Shown here: piece by piece, positions 22,219 through 33,735 of the stretch | How positions within the stretch are numbered: the stretch's first letter is position 1 | How the letters are laid out: the number at the start of each line of letters is the position of its first letter | Source of the DNA: Triglochin maritima | Lineage: Eukaryota > Streptophyta > Magnoliopsida > Alismatales > Juncaginaceae | DNA length: 64,000 bases | Direction of reading: 5' to 3' | NCBI GenBank assembly: GCA_963682175.1 | Contig: OY821787.1 | Coordinates: 27,196,501 to 27,260,500, forward strand | The notes under the pieces: model-generated | Databases searched by the model: none | The model's input: the letters and a program-made list of their open reading frames with translations, nothing else | What the model was told of the DNA's origin: nothing | Made by a program: the position numbers and the translations under genes

Positions 22219-23792
22219 GATACGGGTCTAGGAAGACGTGGCAAATACGAGTCAAGTCCATAGGCAGCGAGTGCGAGTCAAAATACACCATACTCGAGTG
22301 GGAAAAGAGGACAAAAATGAGGTCGGAATTACACTACAATTCGTATGAAATCAGAAAACAAACAATAAAACAAAACCTCGTAGGGGGTAGCGAAAGGACG
22401 TAGAAATGAAAATATTTGTATGTCTATGTGTGTGTTCAAATATTCTCATCACAACATTAATACATGAAATCCATAAAACTAATTCCAACTTTGCCTCCAC
22501 ATGAAATAAGATCAAACGTTATCATTAACATACAAGACAATAATTGAAATGAGGCTAATATGAGCTCACGCAAAATGACCAAACCCACTATGTCTCCATA
22601 TGAAATAAGATTTATCTCAAAAATTAAAACATATAAGTCATTAATTAAGGTGTGTCCAACATGAGCACATGCTACCATCTGCCATGTTTCCTTCCTCCAC
22701 TCCATCTTTAACCCCACCTCATCATTCCTAATAAAGTAGGCTCATTAATCTAAGCATGTGCTAAGAATCACTCAAGAGCATTAGCACATCAAAGATAAGA
22801 GTGAAATCTCATTAGATGGTTATTGAAATCATGTAAGGTTCAAAGGTTAGGATTAACACACACACACACCTAATACATCACATAATCACATTACCTTCTT
22901 GTCCACCTGCCAATGGGGATGGACTACTCACTATTCATCTCTAAACTAAAGAAAGCATAAAAACAACCCAAAATCATAATTCAAAATTCAAAAAAACTAG
23001 ATTAGGCAAACAACAAACATGAAGGAAATTGCATCAAATAGAAAACATCAAAGTAAAGAACAAGGGTTCGACTAACTTGAAATGAAACATTAGAAGGCTT
23101 CCTCTTCTCCTCCCTTTATACTAAAACCTACTCTAATAAACAAAAAAAAAACCTAGTCTACTAAACAAGAAAGAAACTAACCTAAGGAGGAGAGGAAGGA
23201 AGTAGACGAAAAGAGACATTACAAGTCTATTTATACAAGGTTTCGATGGATGCGGGAGTAATCGGACGACTCTAAATCAGATATGGATGTTGCCGTCTCA
23301 CCCGACTACCCGACCCGCTGGAGAAATCCGGCTGCGAAACTCTTAACCGGATTCGCTAGGGGCGGAGATTAATTTGTCACTAGCAGATCAATTTTGTCTG
23401 ATCGCCTCCAAGTTTGACCACAGCTTTATTTCATATAATAAACACGTGGGGTGTGCTTGGAGTTGTTAGTTCGAGCCCGTCTAGTTTTAATTGCTTATTT
23501 ACTCTTTAGGTTCACCAATTATAGACTTTCGCAAGCAACATGTTTTTCTTTACACCTAGGTCCCTTCGGGTTTTCACTTGGGTCTTCATGACTTACAATT
23601 AGGTCCTTGGGCATTACAAATAGGTCAAGAACTTTCCAAATCAGTCAATTCTTCTTGCATTTAGGTCATTTTCTATTCCTTTATCTTCGTTATTGCCTAA
23701 ACCCTGAAACATATCAAATAAACACTCAAGTAGCACAAATATGAGATAAAATAAAAAATATATAGCATGAATATAATGTATGATATGCTACA
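22219..23792 (-). mobile_element. LTR fragment G (family 2/3-like)
   Basis: On the minus strand it starts TGTAGCATATCAT at 23792 and runs through a six-step GGTC ladder (23559, 23581, 23602, 23623, 23643, 23664), a TATA box (23228-23235) and repeats of the type TTATGTTAATGATAACG (22440-22660) towards the CGTATTTGCCACGTCTTC segment. The terminal CGTGCACTTGCGG block is missing, so the left side is truncated. It separates copia-1 from Ulp1 fragment 2. Confidence 0.65.
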
Positions 23793-24918
23793 TATCTAGT
23801 GGATATGGTCAAGATGGTTGAGGACCTGGAGTACTTTTTCTAGTATCCATGGGGGAAGTTGTCTTAACAGAAGTTGTTAACATCATGTCAAAAAGAAATG
23901 ATTAAGTAGAAAGAATTGTATGACAAGAAGAAGGAAGTGAAGGGGCAACCAAAAGAGGCTAAATAAAGTATATACGGTTTTGCCCTTGCATTACAGTATT
24001 TGTCGTACGAGACCCTTCAATAGTTATCCACCTAGTATGTTGTGAACCATGGACACCAGTTCCCTGGGATACTCAGCTAGACGAGCAATTAGAAAAACAT
24101 CCCGTAGAAGGCTGAAGTTGCACGCCTATTTTCTGCCAAAAGAAGTATAAGTCTATCTTGATTGTTGTCAATTCCTGGTTTTAAATGATGACGTATATTA
24201 GTTTGCTTGATAGGATAGATTGGAGTTCGACAGTCCTCGATATGTTCGATTTGTTGTTCGTTTCCGATTATTTTGTTTTCTCGATGGGTTCGTTATGAAT
24301 TATATAGTTAATTATTGTTTTATTTTATGGAATGCTTAGTTTGTACGAGGCGTTTGATAGACACTCGATATGAATTGCTTTGTGTTTATTTGTGAGAGTA
24401 CTTAGCTCGCTTGATAGGATCGATATGAGTTTCAACATGCCTTGGTAGTTTAGATTCGTTGTAGCTATAAGATTATTTGGTGTGCTCGATTGGTTCAATA
24501 GGAGCACGATAGAGCTCGATAGTTTAGATTTGTTGATATGTTGATATTTTAACAACATATTGACGTGGCTCAACATATGAGGAGGAGGCGGCTCATTACC
24601 TTCCCACATCTATACTGGAAAAATGTTGTGGTTATGAGCATCTTTTTCTCTCAATGGATCCTAGGCGCGTACGACTCATATAATGATAATGCAGGGATGT
24701 TTACTTTGGATGCAACGTGTCTGGATTTCCTCACTGAGATTGACGATCAGGTAATGCCTTTTTGGAAGCGAAAGGACTATGTGTACTGGTGCTAGAGCTA
24801 CAATAACCAACATTGGGTTGTGGTGGAGCTATCGATTCCCGAGTGGAAGTTGATGATCTACGATGATGATCATACAGTCATTTTTTAGGCAGAGTTGGAG
24901 AAATTAATGAGGCTCTGG
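23793..24918 (+). pseudogene. DUF1985/Ulp1-like gene, fragment 2
   Basis: The 23810-24010 stretch reads as the second half of DUF1985 (DMVKMVEDLEYF, then YPWGKLS shifted in frame, later YGFALALQYLSYETLQ). After a TCGATAGG-rich stretch (24180-24550, possibly intronic), 24565-24900 gives the Ulp1 peptidase region: FFSQWILGAYDSYNDNAG, then NNQHWVVVELSIPEWKLMIYDDD with catalytic His at 24811-24813 and Asp at 24862-24864. A TAG at 24793 lies between them in frame. Solo LTR F splits the gene before the catalytic Cys. Confidence 0.7.
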
Positions 24919-25295
24919 TGTTGTGATTGAATCAGTTATAATACCGCAAGTGTACAACATCGGTGAAGACGCGACAAGTATGGGTTGAGTCCATAGGGAG
25001 GTGTGTCAACTCTGGTTCTTCAGAAGTCAAGTTGAAAATATGGGTAGAAGAAGTTTGATTACACTAAACTATGAATCAATTAACAATTAAACTAAACCCC
25101 CATGGAGTAGAGGTATGTAGGTATGTGTGTGTGTGACTGGGTCTTCATTTCAATTAGGCACAAATGTAGTGTGTGTGGCATACAAGTAGAAGCTAGTGTA
25201 GAATCTAAGTGTGACCATTAGAACATGGCAAACCATGAATGTGCATATCTCACATAAAGTTGAGGTTGACTTTAGATTGTCAATCAAGCAATATG

Positions 25296-26785
25296 TGTTG
25301 GCTTTTTGGCCTTAATCTTATGTTTTGATGATTTAATCAACCTAATCTTAATTAGAGTAGCACACACTATGCATTGCATATATATTGTATTGTGCTAACC
25401 TCTACAGTTTATCAAGACTCAAGAAAGATGGAAATGAAGTCAAGACATGTAATTAAAGCTATATCGAAGACATGTAATCTTGATTTCTTTTGAGTCTTAG
25501 GAACAAAGTTTTATTGAGCAAACTTGAGCTAAAATCAACTTAATCACACACTAGGTTCCTTATAGAAGTCACACACGAAATTTCACATAATTTGGACTTC
25601 AATAGATCACCCAAACATAGACCGGAAAACACCAAACCTGAACCCTAACTGTCTGACCATATTCGGTCGACCGATACATGCCGTTCGGTCGACCGAATGA
25701 TCAAGTATCCTGTTTTGTGTTTCCCTGTCCAGTTTCGGTCGACCGCACCTTCTCTTTTCCGACCGTTATTTTTGTCGTATATACCCAACGGTCGTATTCG
25801 TATTAAACCAATTATACCCCAAATACATTTCATGTATCAGTCGACCGAGGACCACGATCGGTCGACCGTTTGTTCATCTCTCGACAAACCCAAATCTCCT
25901 GAACAAAATTGGTCGACCGCCAATCTTGTTTTGGGTCGACCGAATACATCATTGTTTGTCAACCCCAAAGTGCCTGGACAAAATCGGTCGACCGAACCCC
26001 TTTCTTGCGTTCGACCGATGACTTTAGTGTACCTAAGTCGTAGCGTTGGGCGGTCGACCGTTGTCTAATCGGTCGACCGAACTTAGTGCAAAACTACCTA
26101 ACGGTCGACCGTTGTTCCCGATCCGGTCGACCGAATTCATCCAGAATTGGGTTCTGAACTTTCTGTTTTGTGTAATCACACATCAACTCATACCCAATCA
26201 ATCCCAACGACTCTATTCTCTCTAATGCCTATATAAGGAGTTGTAAAAGACATTTTAACACAACTCTCCCACTACAAACTTGTCCAATACATTAGAGAGA
26301 ATCCAAAACACTCAAAGCTTCAAACCTTCCACACTTTAGTCTCAATTCCATTATTTCTCAAGTGTGCTCAAGTTAAGAGTGTTGTTCCACTCAAGTTCTC
26401 AGTTGTAAAAGAAGCAAGGACTTCGGTGAAAGCCCGAAGTGTTCCTCTCGGATTGTGAGAGAAGAAAGTCAAGCTCGCGAGGTTGTTCGCGAAGCTTGTT
26501 TTGTAAAAGGCGTTCTCTCCCGGCCCAGACTGGGGAGTGGTTAGTGAAGACGTAGGCGGAGCTCGCAGAGTCGAGCGGAGCTTACAAGAGAAGACTAGGA
26601 CCCGGGTGGGGTGCCGAACCTCTATAAATCCCCCGTGTGCTTATGGTTTGCATTTTCTATTTCCTACTTGTGTATTTGTTTTAATTTCCGCTGCATCTTT
26701 TGATTGTCTAAACAAGTAGAGTTTGATTAGGATTAAATTTGTTAATTAGCCTTAATTGTGGACCCATAACCCACACGATCCTACA
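25296..26785 (+). mobile_element. 5' LTR of element E
   Basis: It holds eleven exact GGTCGACC sites plus near matches between 25664 and 26133, then a TATATAAG box at about 26230 and a C/G-rich R/U5 region (26450-26640). It ends CCTACA directly before the primer site. Confidence 0.88.
25664..26133. repeat. CGGTCGACCG palindrome array, E 5' LTR
   Basis: Eleven exact copies of the inner octamer and at least two one-off variants occur in 470 bases, irregularly spaced (about 17 to 120 bases). They end ~100 bases upstream of the TATA box. Each full palindrome has three CpG sites in otherwise AT-rich DNA. Confidence 0.88.
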
Positions 26786-26787
26786 TT

Positions 26788-26800
26788 TGGTATCAGAGCC
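26788..26800 (+). other. Primer-binding site of element E (tRNA-iMet)
   Basis: TGGTATCAGAGCC lies two bases after the 5' LTR and complements the 3' end of initiator tRNA-Met, the common copia primer. Confidence 0.88.
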
Positions 26801-26837
26801 TTGTGCGCTGAATTCATTACTTAATCGTATTTTTAGC

Positions 26838-28486
26838 ATGACTTCTACATCATCTAATCATATAGAGGGTTTATGCACTACTCGACCTCCTTTGCTTAAT
26901 GGGTCTAATTATGATTATTGGAAGAATAGGATGAAAATATTCCTAATTTCAAATGACCTTAAATATTGGATGTTTCTTCAAAATCCATGCACCCCCCAAA
27001 AGAAGATGAATTAGATTCACTTACAAGACCGAAAATGAAAGAAATCGAAATAAATTCAAAAATTATGAACATCTTGTATTGTGGCCTTAATGAGGGTGAA
27101 TATAATAGGATTAGGGGATGTGAAAGTGCACATGAGATATGGCATAGACTACAAATGCATCATGAGGGGGATAGTAAAACTGAGGAAACCCGCATTAGTC
27201 TCCTCATGCACAAATATGAGATTTTTTCTATGCAAATCGGTGAAAACATAAGCGAAATGAACACTCGCTTCACCGATATCACTAACTCTCTTTTGGTTCT
27301 TGGAAGAAAAATCAATGAAGGAGAGATGACAAGGAAGTTCCTCCGGTCACTTAGCATCGATTGGGAAGATAAAGTCCTCACAATTGAAGAGGCGCATGAT
27401 CTTTCAAAATTAAAGATGGAGGAGCTCATTGGAAACTTGATGGCTTATGAACTTCAAATCAACCATCGGAAGGAGAAGGAAGCCACGAAGAAGAAATCCA
27501 CCTTGACATTACATGCAAATTTAGATGAACCAAGGAGGAGTGTAGAAGATGAGGACAATGACGTCCTAGCCAAAGACTTCTTCAAATACCTCAAGAAAGA
27601 TAAAGAAGAAAAGAATGAAAGAAGAGGTAGAAGGAGTGAAAAGAGAGAAAAGAAGGAGAAGGAAGAAAGTGGAAATGAGAGAAAAGTGAAGGAGAAGAAA
27701 AATGAGAGGAGGGAGAGAAGAAGAAAAAAGGAGAAGAGTAAGAGAAAAGAGAAGAGGTTGGAAGCTCACAAGGCTACAAGGGACGATTCATCGTCTTCAT
27801 CGTCATCCAAATCAACCACACCTTCATCAACAAAAGAACATGCACACATGTGCTACATGGCAATTCAAGATGAAGGAAGTGAGGTAGAATCTAACTCTTG
27901 CTCTAATAATTCATGCTCAACTAAGTCTTATTATAGTGATAACTCACATTCTAGTGTTAATGAAGAAACTTATACACATGATGAGCTTGAAAATGCATTT
28001 CATGACTTAGTTAAACAATATGAGATCATTTGTGATAAGAACAAAAATGCTAGAAAGCAAATTAAAGATCTCCAATACCAAACTGAAACATGCATGAATG
28101 AGAAAAATGAGGTGGTTGCTAAACTAGAAAATTATGCATCAAATTTTGAGAAATTAAAAGCAACACCTATAGATTGTGAACAACTAGATCTTCAAGCTTG
28201 CAATGTGCAATTAACAAAAGATTTAGAAAGGTTCACACATGGAACTAAGATGCTTAACATGTTATTAGGTAGTCAAAGACAATCTTTGCAAAAACATGGG
28301 TTAGGATACAATGCTAAATTGAAAAATCATGTATCTCACACTACACTAATTGGAAAGCACTTAGTTGTAAACCATAGTTCCTCAAGTGTGTGGGCTCCTA
28401 AAACCAAAATGGTTTGGGTTCCCAAAGCTAACATTCAAGGACCTAAAGTTGTTTGGGTACCAAAATCTACACTTGTAGGTGCTTGA
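26838..28486 (+). CDS. Copia-type Gag of element E (one frameshift)
   Basis: ATG at 26838 begins a UBN2/DUF4219-type capsid (PPLLNGSNYDYWKNRM). At the six-C run near 26998 the frame shifts by one, and the rest (to TGA, 28484-28486) continues in another frame: capsid (EIWHRLQMHHEGDSKTEETR, MTRKFLRSLSIDWEDK, KLKMEELIGNLMAYEL), a ~60-residue run of Lys, Glu and Arg (about 27595-27775), Ser-rich acidic sequence, a likely coiled coil (27990-28290) and a tail with three W(A/V)PK motifs. The usual CCHC zinc knuckle is absent; the basic run may bind RNA instead. The frame ends where a protease would begin in a full element. Confidence 0.82.
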
Positions 28487-29081
28487 GGAGGAGATTGGTG
28501 GTGACCGGGTGAGCTCAAGAGTCAAATTCAAATCCAGTTGCATCACCAAATGAGATTGGAACCAATTCAAGCTTCAAGTTGGTATAATTTCGTATCCTCT
28601 AAATTTTCAATCAAATTGGTTCTAGTCTAGGTTGTTACATGTTCAATTCATTTAAAATCATTAACCCCATTCATTGCAAATCATATATCACATCCATTGA
28701 TTTTAAATGTCATTTTTAAATGGATGTTAGAATAAGGCTTAAGTAGAAACTTAATTGAACTTAAAATTTCATCATACTCATTGTTTCCATTTAGCCTTAT
28801 TGATAGGGGGAGCTTAAATGTTATATCTTTTATTAGAGTAATGAAGTGCAAAATTTAGGGGGAGCAACTTCATTACGATGACATCCTTTTGACTTATATA
28901 ATTATCAATGTTTTTTATGGATGTCAAAGGGGGAGAGATAATTAAGGGGGTAACTTGGAATTTTGTAATAAAATTGAACAAAAACTATGCACATCCATAG
29001 GGGGAGCATCTATATGCATAGTTTACATATACAAATTTCAAGTATTAAGATATCGGTTGCCATCATCAAAAAGGGGGAGAT
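28487..29081 (+). other. 3' untranslated region of element E with six purine tracts
   Basis: No gene. GGGGGAG-type tracts stand near 28804, 28856, 28926, 28943, 28998 and 29069; the last directly abuts the 3' LTR and is the functional polypurine tract by position. Confidence 0.75.
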
Positions 29082-30594
29082 TGTAGGCTTTTTGGCCTTA
29101 ATCTTATGTTTTGATGATTTAATCAACCTAATCTTAATTAGAGTAGCACACACTATGCATTGCATATATATTGTATTGTGCTAACCTCTACAGTTGATCA
29201 AGACTCAAGAAAGATGGAAATGAAGTCAAGACATGTAATTAAAGCTATATCGAAGACATGTAATCTTGATTTCTTTTGAGTCTTAGGAACAAAGTGTTAT
29301 CGAGCATACTTGAGCTAAAATCAACTTAATCACACACTAGGTTCCTTATAGAAGTCACAAACGAAATTTCACATAATTTGGACTTCAATAGATCACCCAA
29401 ACTTAGACCGGAAAACACCAAACCTGAACCCTAACTGTCTGACCATATTCGGTCGACCGGTACATGCCGTTCGGTCGACCGAATGGTCAAGTATCCTGTT
29501 TTGTGTTTCCCTGTCCAGTTTCGGTCGACCGCACCTTCTCTTTCGGTCGACCGTTTGAGCTTAATTTTCCGACCGTTATTTTTGTCGTATATACCCAACA
29601 GTCGTATTCGTATTAAACCAATTATACCCCAAATACATTTCATGTATCGGTCGACCGAGGACCACGATCGGTCGACCGTTTGTTCATCTCTTGAGACACC
29701 CAAATCTCCTGGACAAAATCAGTCGACCGCCAATCTTGTTTCGGTCGACCGAATACATCATTGTTTGTCAACCCCAAAGTGCCTGGACAAAATCGGTCGA
29801 CCGAACCCCTTTCTTGCGTTCGACCGATGACTTAAGTGTACCTAAGTCGTAGCGTTGGGCGGTTGACCGTTGTCTAATCGGTCGACCGAACTTAGTGCAA
29901 AACTACCTAACGGTCGACCGTTGTTCCCGATCCGGTCGACCGAATTCATCCAGAATTGGGTTCTGAACTTTCTGTTTTGTCTAATCACACATCAACTCAT
30001 ACCCAATCAATCCCAACGACTCTATTCTCTCTAATGCCTATATAAGGAGTTGTAAAACACATTTTAACACAACTCTCCCACTACAAACTTGTCCAATACA
30101 TTAGAGAGAATCCAAAACACTCAAAGCTTCAAACCTTCCACACTTTAGTCTCAATTCCATTATTTCTCAAGTGTGCTCAAGTTAAGAGTGTTGTTCCACT
30201 CAAGTTCTCAGTTGTAAAAGAAGCAAGGACTTCGGTGAAAGCCCGAAGTGTTCCTCTCGGATTGTGAGAGAAGAAAGTCAAGCTCACGAGGTTGTTATCA
30301 GAGATTGTTTTGTAAAAGGCGTTCTCTCCCGGCCCGGAACGGGGAGTGGTTAGTGAAGACGTAGGCGGAGCTCGCGGAGTCAAGCGGAGCTTACAAGAGA
30401 GGACTAGGACCCGGGTGGGGTGCCGAACCTCTATAAATCCCCCGTGTGCTTGTGGTTTGCATTTTCTATTTCCTACTTGTGTATTTGTTTTAATTTCTGC
30501 TGCATCTTTTGATTGTCTAAACAAGTAGAGTTTGATTAGGATTAAATTTGTTAATTAGCCTTAATTGTTGACCCATAACCCACACGATCCTACA
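29082..30594 (+). mobile_element. 3' LTR of element E
   Basis: It aligns with the 5' LTR throughout, including a CGGTCGACCG array (29450-29942, eleven exact octamers) and a TATATAAG box (30039). It keeps a palindrome at 29543 that the 5' LTR has lost with a ~25-base segment. Confidence 0.88.
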
Positions 30595-31722
30595 ATAAGT
30601 ACCTAGTGTGACCATTAGAGCAGCAATTAATTCTACATACAACCTAAATCATTCATCTGAATGTTCACCAAACATGGATCCATACATAACAAGCCATTTC
30701 CATCAAACCATTACAAGCAACAAGATAAACTCTAAAGCTAGCATAGGATAAGTACCTAGTGTGGACATTATCCCATCGAATACAAGTTTAAGCATGCTAC
30801 GAGTATAGATCTACATTAAGCACATGAAATGGCACCAATAAAAGAACCATCACTATCACATAATCTACATCACCTCCACCCCCAAATGGGGTGGATCTAC
30901 TCTCTACTCATTAAGTTGACAATTGTATTAAGAAAAAAAGACATTCTACTAATTATACTAAGATTGAGATAACAAAACTAAGCTAACATGTAAAACTTAA
31001 AAGATACAACATTAGAACAAACTAAGAAAAATTATTTTATTGATATCTCACATTACCAGCAACATTCTTCTCCACTTGAGTTTTGCTCCAAGGCTTTACT
31101 CCAAGTCGGGAGAATGTCCACCAAGCAATCCTTAGATTACAAAGGAGGAAAAAGAGTTCTATTTATAGGCATGAAAAAGGAAACTGGGGACAATTCCCCG
31201 ATGTGGGACTAATGAAACATTCCCCGAATAGACATCAACACATAACCCATATCCATGAGAAATTGGGTTGCATTCTGACCAAAGGGGATTGACAATTGGC
31301 GGTCTTGGGCCACCAATGGGCAGTTCAAGTTGGTCAGATGTGAATCATTTTTCGTTCCTCTACTTAACCTCTTCAATATGCATGTGGGGTGTGCCCACGT
31401 CATCCGTTTGAGTCTGCACCCGAGTCTATATCCCAAAATTCTCCTTATGATGGTGTGGAGTTTCTCAGTTTGCTATTTAGTCCCTCCAGGATTACGTCCA
31501 GGTTTATCCGTCTTGCAGATGGGTTCTTGTGCATGACAGAGAGGCCCATTTTGCTTCCCTTAAGTACTTCACTCTTACGTTTCCGTCATTTTTCTCTTCC
31601 CTTCTCTTCTTTATTACCTAATACCTGAAATATAACAACAAACACTCGAGTAGCACAATGTTGGAGTAAAATTAAGGATATATAGCATGCATATGATACA
31701 TGATATGCTACTAATCATGTCG

Positions 31723-32115
31723 CCTCCCTCCCTCTTTGATGAAGGCTTCCTGGCTATTCAAGGATCACGTGAAACTGAAGTCTGTAAAAGGACGTAAACT
31801 GTCGGAGCTAGAATGGTACCGTGTAAGAAGTAGGAGGTTCCCTAAACCCAGAATAGGTAAATTTTGTGATTACTTAGCATGGTTAATGCTTTTTTCAGAT
31901 ATACTTATTGTTAATTCTATTAATTTTTCAGCGGAGATTGTGGCATGTGTGGGTTCGTACATCGAGCATTGTGTGGAGAATTTTCCCCTCGACACCGTCA
32001 CAAACCAGAACATGAAGACTTTCATGGACAAATGGATCGTTGACCTTTTCTACCAGAAGTCAAACCTTCAAAACAAACTTTTCTGTAATTTATTAGAATG
32101 CGGACCTATTTCTTA
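31723..32115 (+). pseudogene. DUF1985/Ulp1-like gene, fragment 3 (catalytic Cys)
   Basis: A GT...AG intron is readable at 31857-31931. The exon ends AATAG and the next begins CGGAGATTGTGGC, so splicing yields N-S-G-D-C-G-M, the Ulp1 catalytic Cys box, followed by CVGSYIEHCVENFPLD and NMKTFMDKWIVDLFYQK. A TAA lies four codons before the box in that frame. With the His and Asp in fragment 2, the C48 triad is complete in order, but stops and insertions make the gene dead. Confidence 0.75.
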
Positions 32116-33254
32116 ATTTTATTTTATAAAAGAAGTAGAGAAATTGAACAATTTCCAATTCAAATGTGTCCTTGTTGTCCCTTATTTTCTGACAAAGCTT
32201 GATATCAGCGATATTAGTTCGACACATTCGATAAGAGTACGACAGGTACTGGACTGTTTTGCTTGATAGGTCCCCTAATATTACGATCATTTCTGAGGAA
32301 CATATAGTATCTATATCGGTTTGATAGATTTCATAGTAGAATGATAGTCACTCGATTGTTGTGCTTGAAAGGGTGGCTTTGAGTGTAGAGAACTGTAACC
32401 TCGATTAGTTCGATAGATTCTTGTTAAGTGCTCGATGACATGCAAAAAGAGGACCTTGATATGACATCATTCTTGGAACTATTTTCCCTCCATAACTGCT
32501 TCTATTTATTGAAAATGCTAATTTTAATAGGATAGTTACGTTTGAGAGTGTTTTTGACAATTTGGAACTTGGACATTTAATAGGATGAAAACCTGTAATT
32601 TTGATTGGCTCGATTTTAGATCGATAATTTTGATTTTTTGAAACACACGCCTGTTCTTTCCTTCAAATGACACTTCAGTTATGATAGTCCTGCACAATGG
32701 GCGATTCGATGTGACCTCGATATGATGAAGCAAAGAGTTCTCTATGGTGGGATCGATGAGTTCGATAAGAACTTGATATGTGCTTGATAGTTTACTTTAC
32801 TTTGAAAGACATAATTTTTGAGGGCATTTTCAACGGCTCATTTTCCTTCCATCTAAACGTCACGTCAGATATGAGCGAAATGTGAAAAACACTTACCAAT
32901 GGGAGGCTCGGTATGCGTGCGATATGATGAAGGAAGAGAGTTCTCTATGTTGGGATCGATGAGCTCGATGTGTTCCCAATATGAGCTCGATAGTTTACGC
33001 GACTGAAATGACATGGTAATTTAAGGCATTTTCAACGGTTCAGTTTCCTTTTCTCCAAATGTCATGTGTTCTATGTGCAAAGTGTAAAATGTCATTCCCT
33101 TCGTGTAGTGACCTGTCATTCCGAAAGGCCTTACATCATTCCACTGCTTGCCACCACCTTCTTCCCTCAACCTCATTTTCCTCCATATTCAAGTCCTATA
33201 ATGATTCACAACAATGACATCACTGATGTCTAACCTCATGATGACCTGCCTTGC
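32116..33254. repeat. TCGATA-rich noncoding stretch with ~198-bp repeats
   Basis: No open frame recognised. A unit of about 195-200 bases is repeated at about 32670, 32868 and 33063; shared strings include GAGTTCTCTATG, TGGGATCGATGAG and GGCATTTTCAACGG. The style resembles 24180-24550, within the same old element. Confidence 0.6.
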
Positions 33255-33735
33255 TTGTGTTGTTACGCTACACGATGGTTGTGTGTTGGATCCTCCATTA
33301 GGACAGTGCATGTGACCTGCATTGTGGGGGTACTGGAACACCATCGATGCACCTTTTATGTGCACGACACCATTTCTCCAGTACGGTCACGCCCGAAACC
33401 ACTCAAGGAAGTCAAGCATACCCTGGTGGAAATCCAACGAATCATAGCTGACGTAGAGCGTTGTTGGGGCACCGTCGAAGACACGATGGTAGACCTCCTC
33501 ATCGATAGTCGTATGTTTTTGTTATTTTTATTTTTATTTTTGAGTTACAACTTGATATAAATTAATGTCCACTGATATTTCATTATCTTACTTGCGTAGT
33601 TTCTAACCCGAAGACACCAACACACCCCTCTTGGAGCACACTTGCCCCAACTGCGGGGCGACCCGCATAGCAGAAGTGACTCCTAGGTTCAAACACCAAA
33701 CTGGGTGGACTAGGAAAAGGGCGAAGATGTTTTAG
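33255..33735 (+). other. Unrecognised open frames, possibly a spliced gene end
   Basis: A 101-codon frame starts at 33255, including HTLVEIQRIIADVERCWGTV. It may join, through an intron ending at the AG near 33599, to a short exon with TCPNCG and TRKRAK. I recognise no family. It lies between the Ulp1 pieces and the tandem array and could be the last exon of the Ulp1 gene or chance. Confidence 0.3.

Larger units (their letters stand above)
25296..30594 (+). mobile_element. Element E: gag-only copia-type non-autonomous retrotransposon
   Basis: LTRs are 25296-26785 and 29082-30594 (TGT...ACA ends). A tRNA-iMet primer site follows the first and a purine tract precedes the second. Flanking bases are atatg and ataag, a TSD with one change. 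The ~2.3 kb interior encodes only a copia gag. The LTRs are very similar, the clearest difference being a ~25-base gap near 25757 relative to 29541. It matches the TR-GAG class of non-autonomous elements, which depend on a full relative for polymerase and integrase. Confidence 0.9.
24919..31722 (-). mobile_element. Solo LTR F (family 3), split by element E; TSD tgttg/tgtcg
   Basis: LTR sequence covers 24924-25295 and 30600-31717 on the minus strand, with ends TGATTAGTAGCATATC and ACTGATTCAATCA. Flanks are tgttg (24919-24923) and tgtcg (31718-31722), differing by one C/T change. TATA is at 31160-31167, an imperfect CCAATTG-type palindrome lies near 31288-31320, and a decayed 21-bp ladder has steps at 31501, 31522 and 31543. 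No internal domain is attached. It sits in the Ulp1 gene just before its catalytic Cys. Confidence 0.8.

Noticed and set aside
25664..26133. Regular short palindromes with unique DNA between them, superficially like a CRISPR array
   Set aside because: Spacing is irregular, the units are ten-base palindromes inside an LTR, and the organism is a plant.
27566..27769. 67-codon minus-strand frame rich in Leu and Phe, resembling a membrane protein
   Set aside because: It is the complement of the Lys/Glu-rich run of the E gag.
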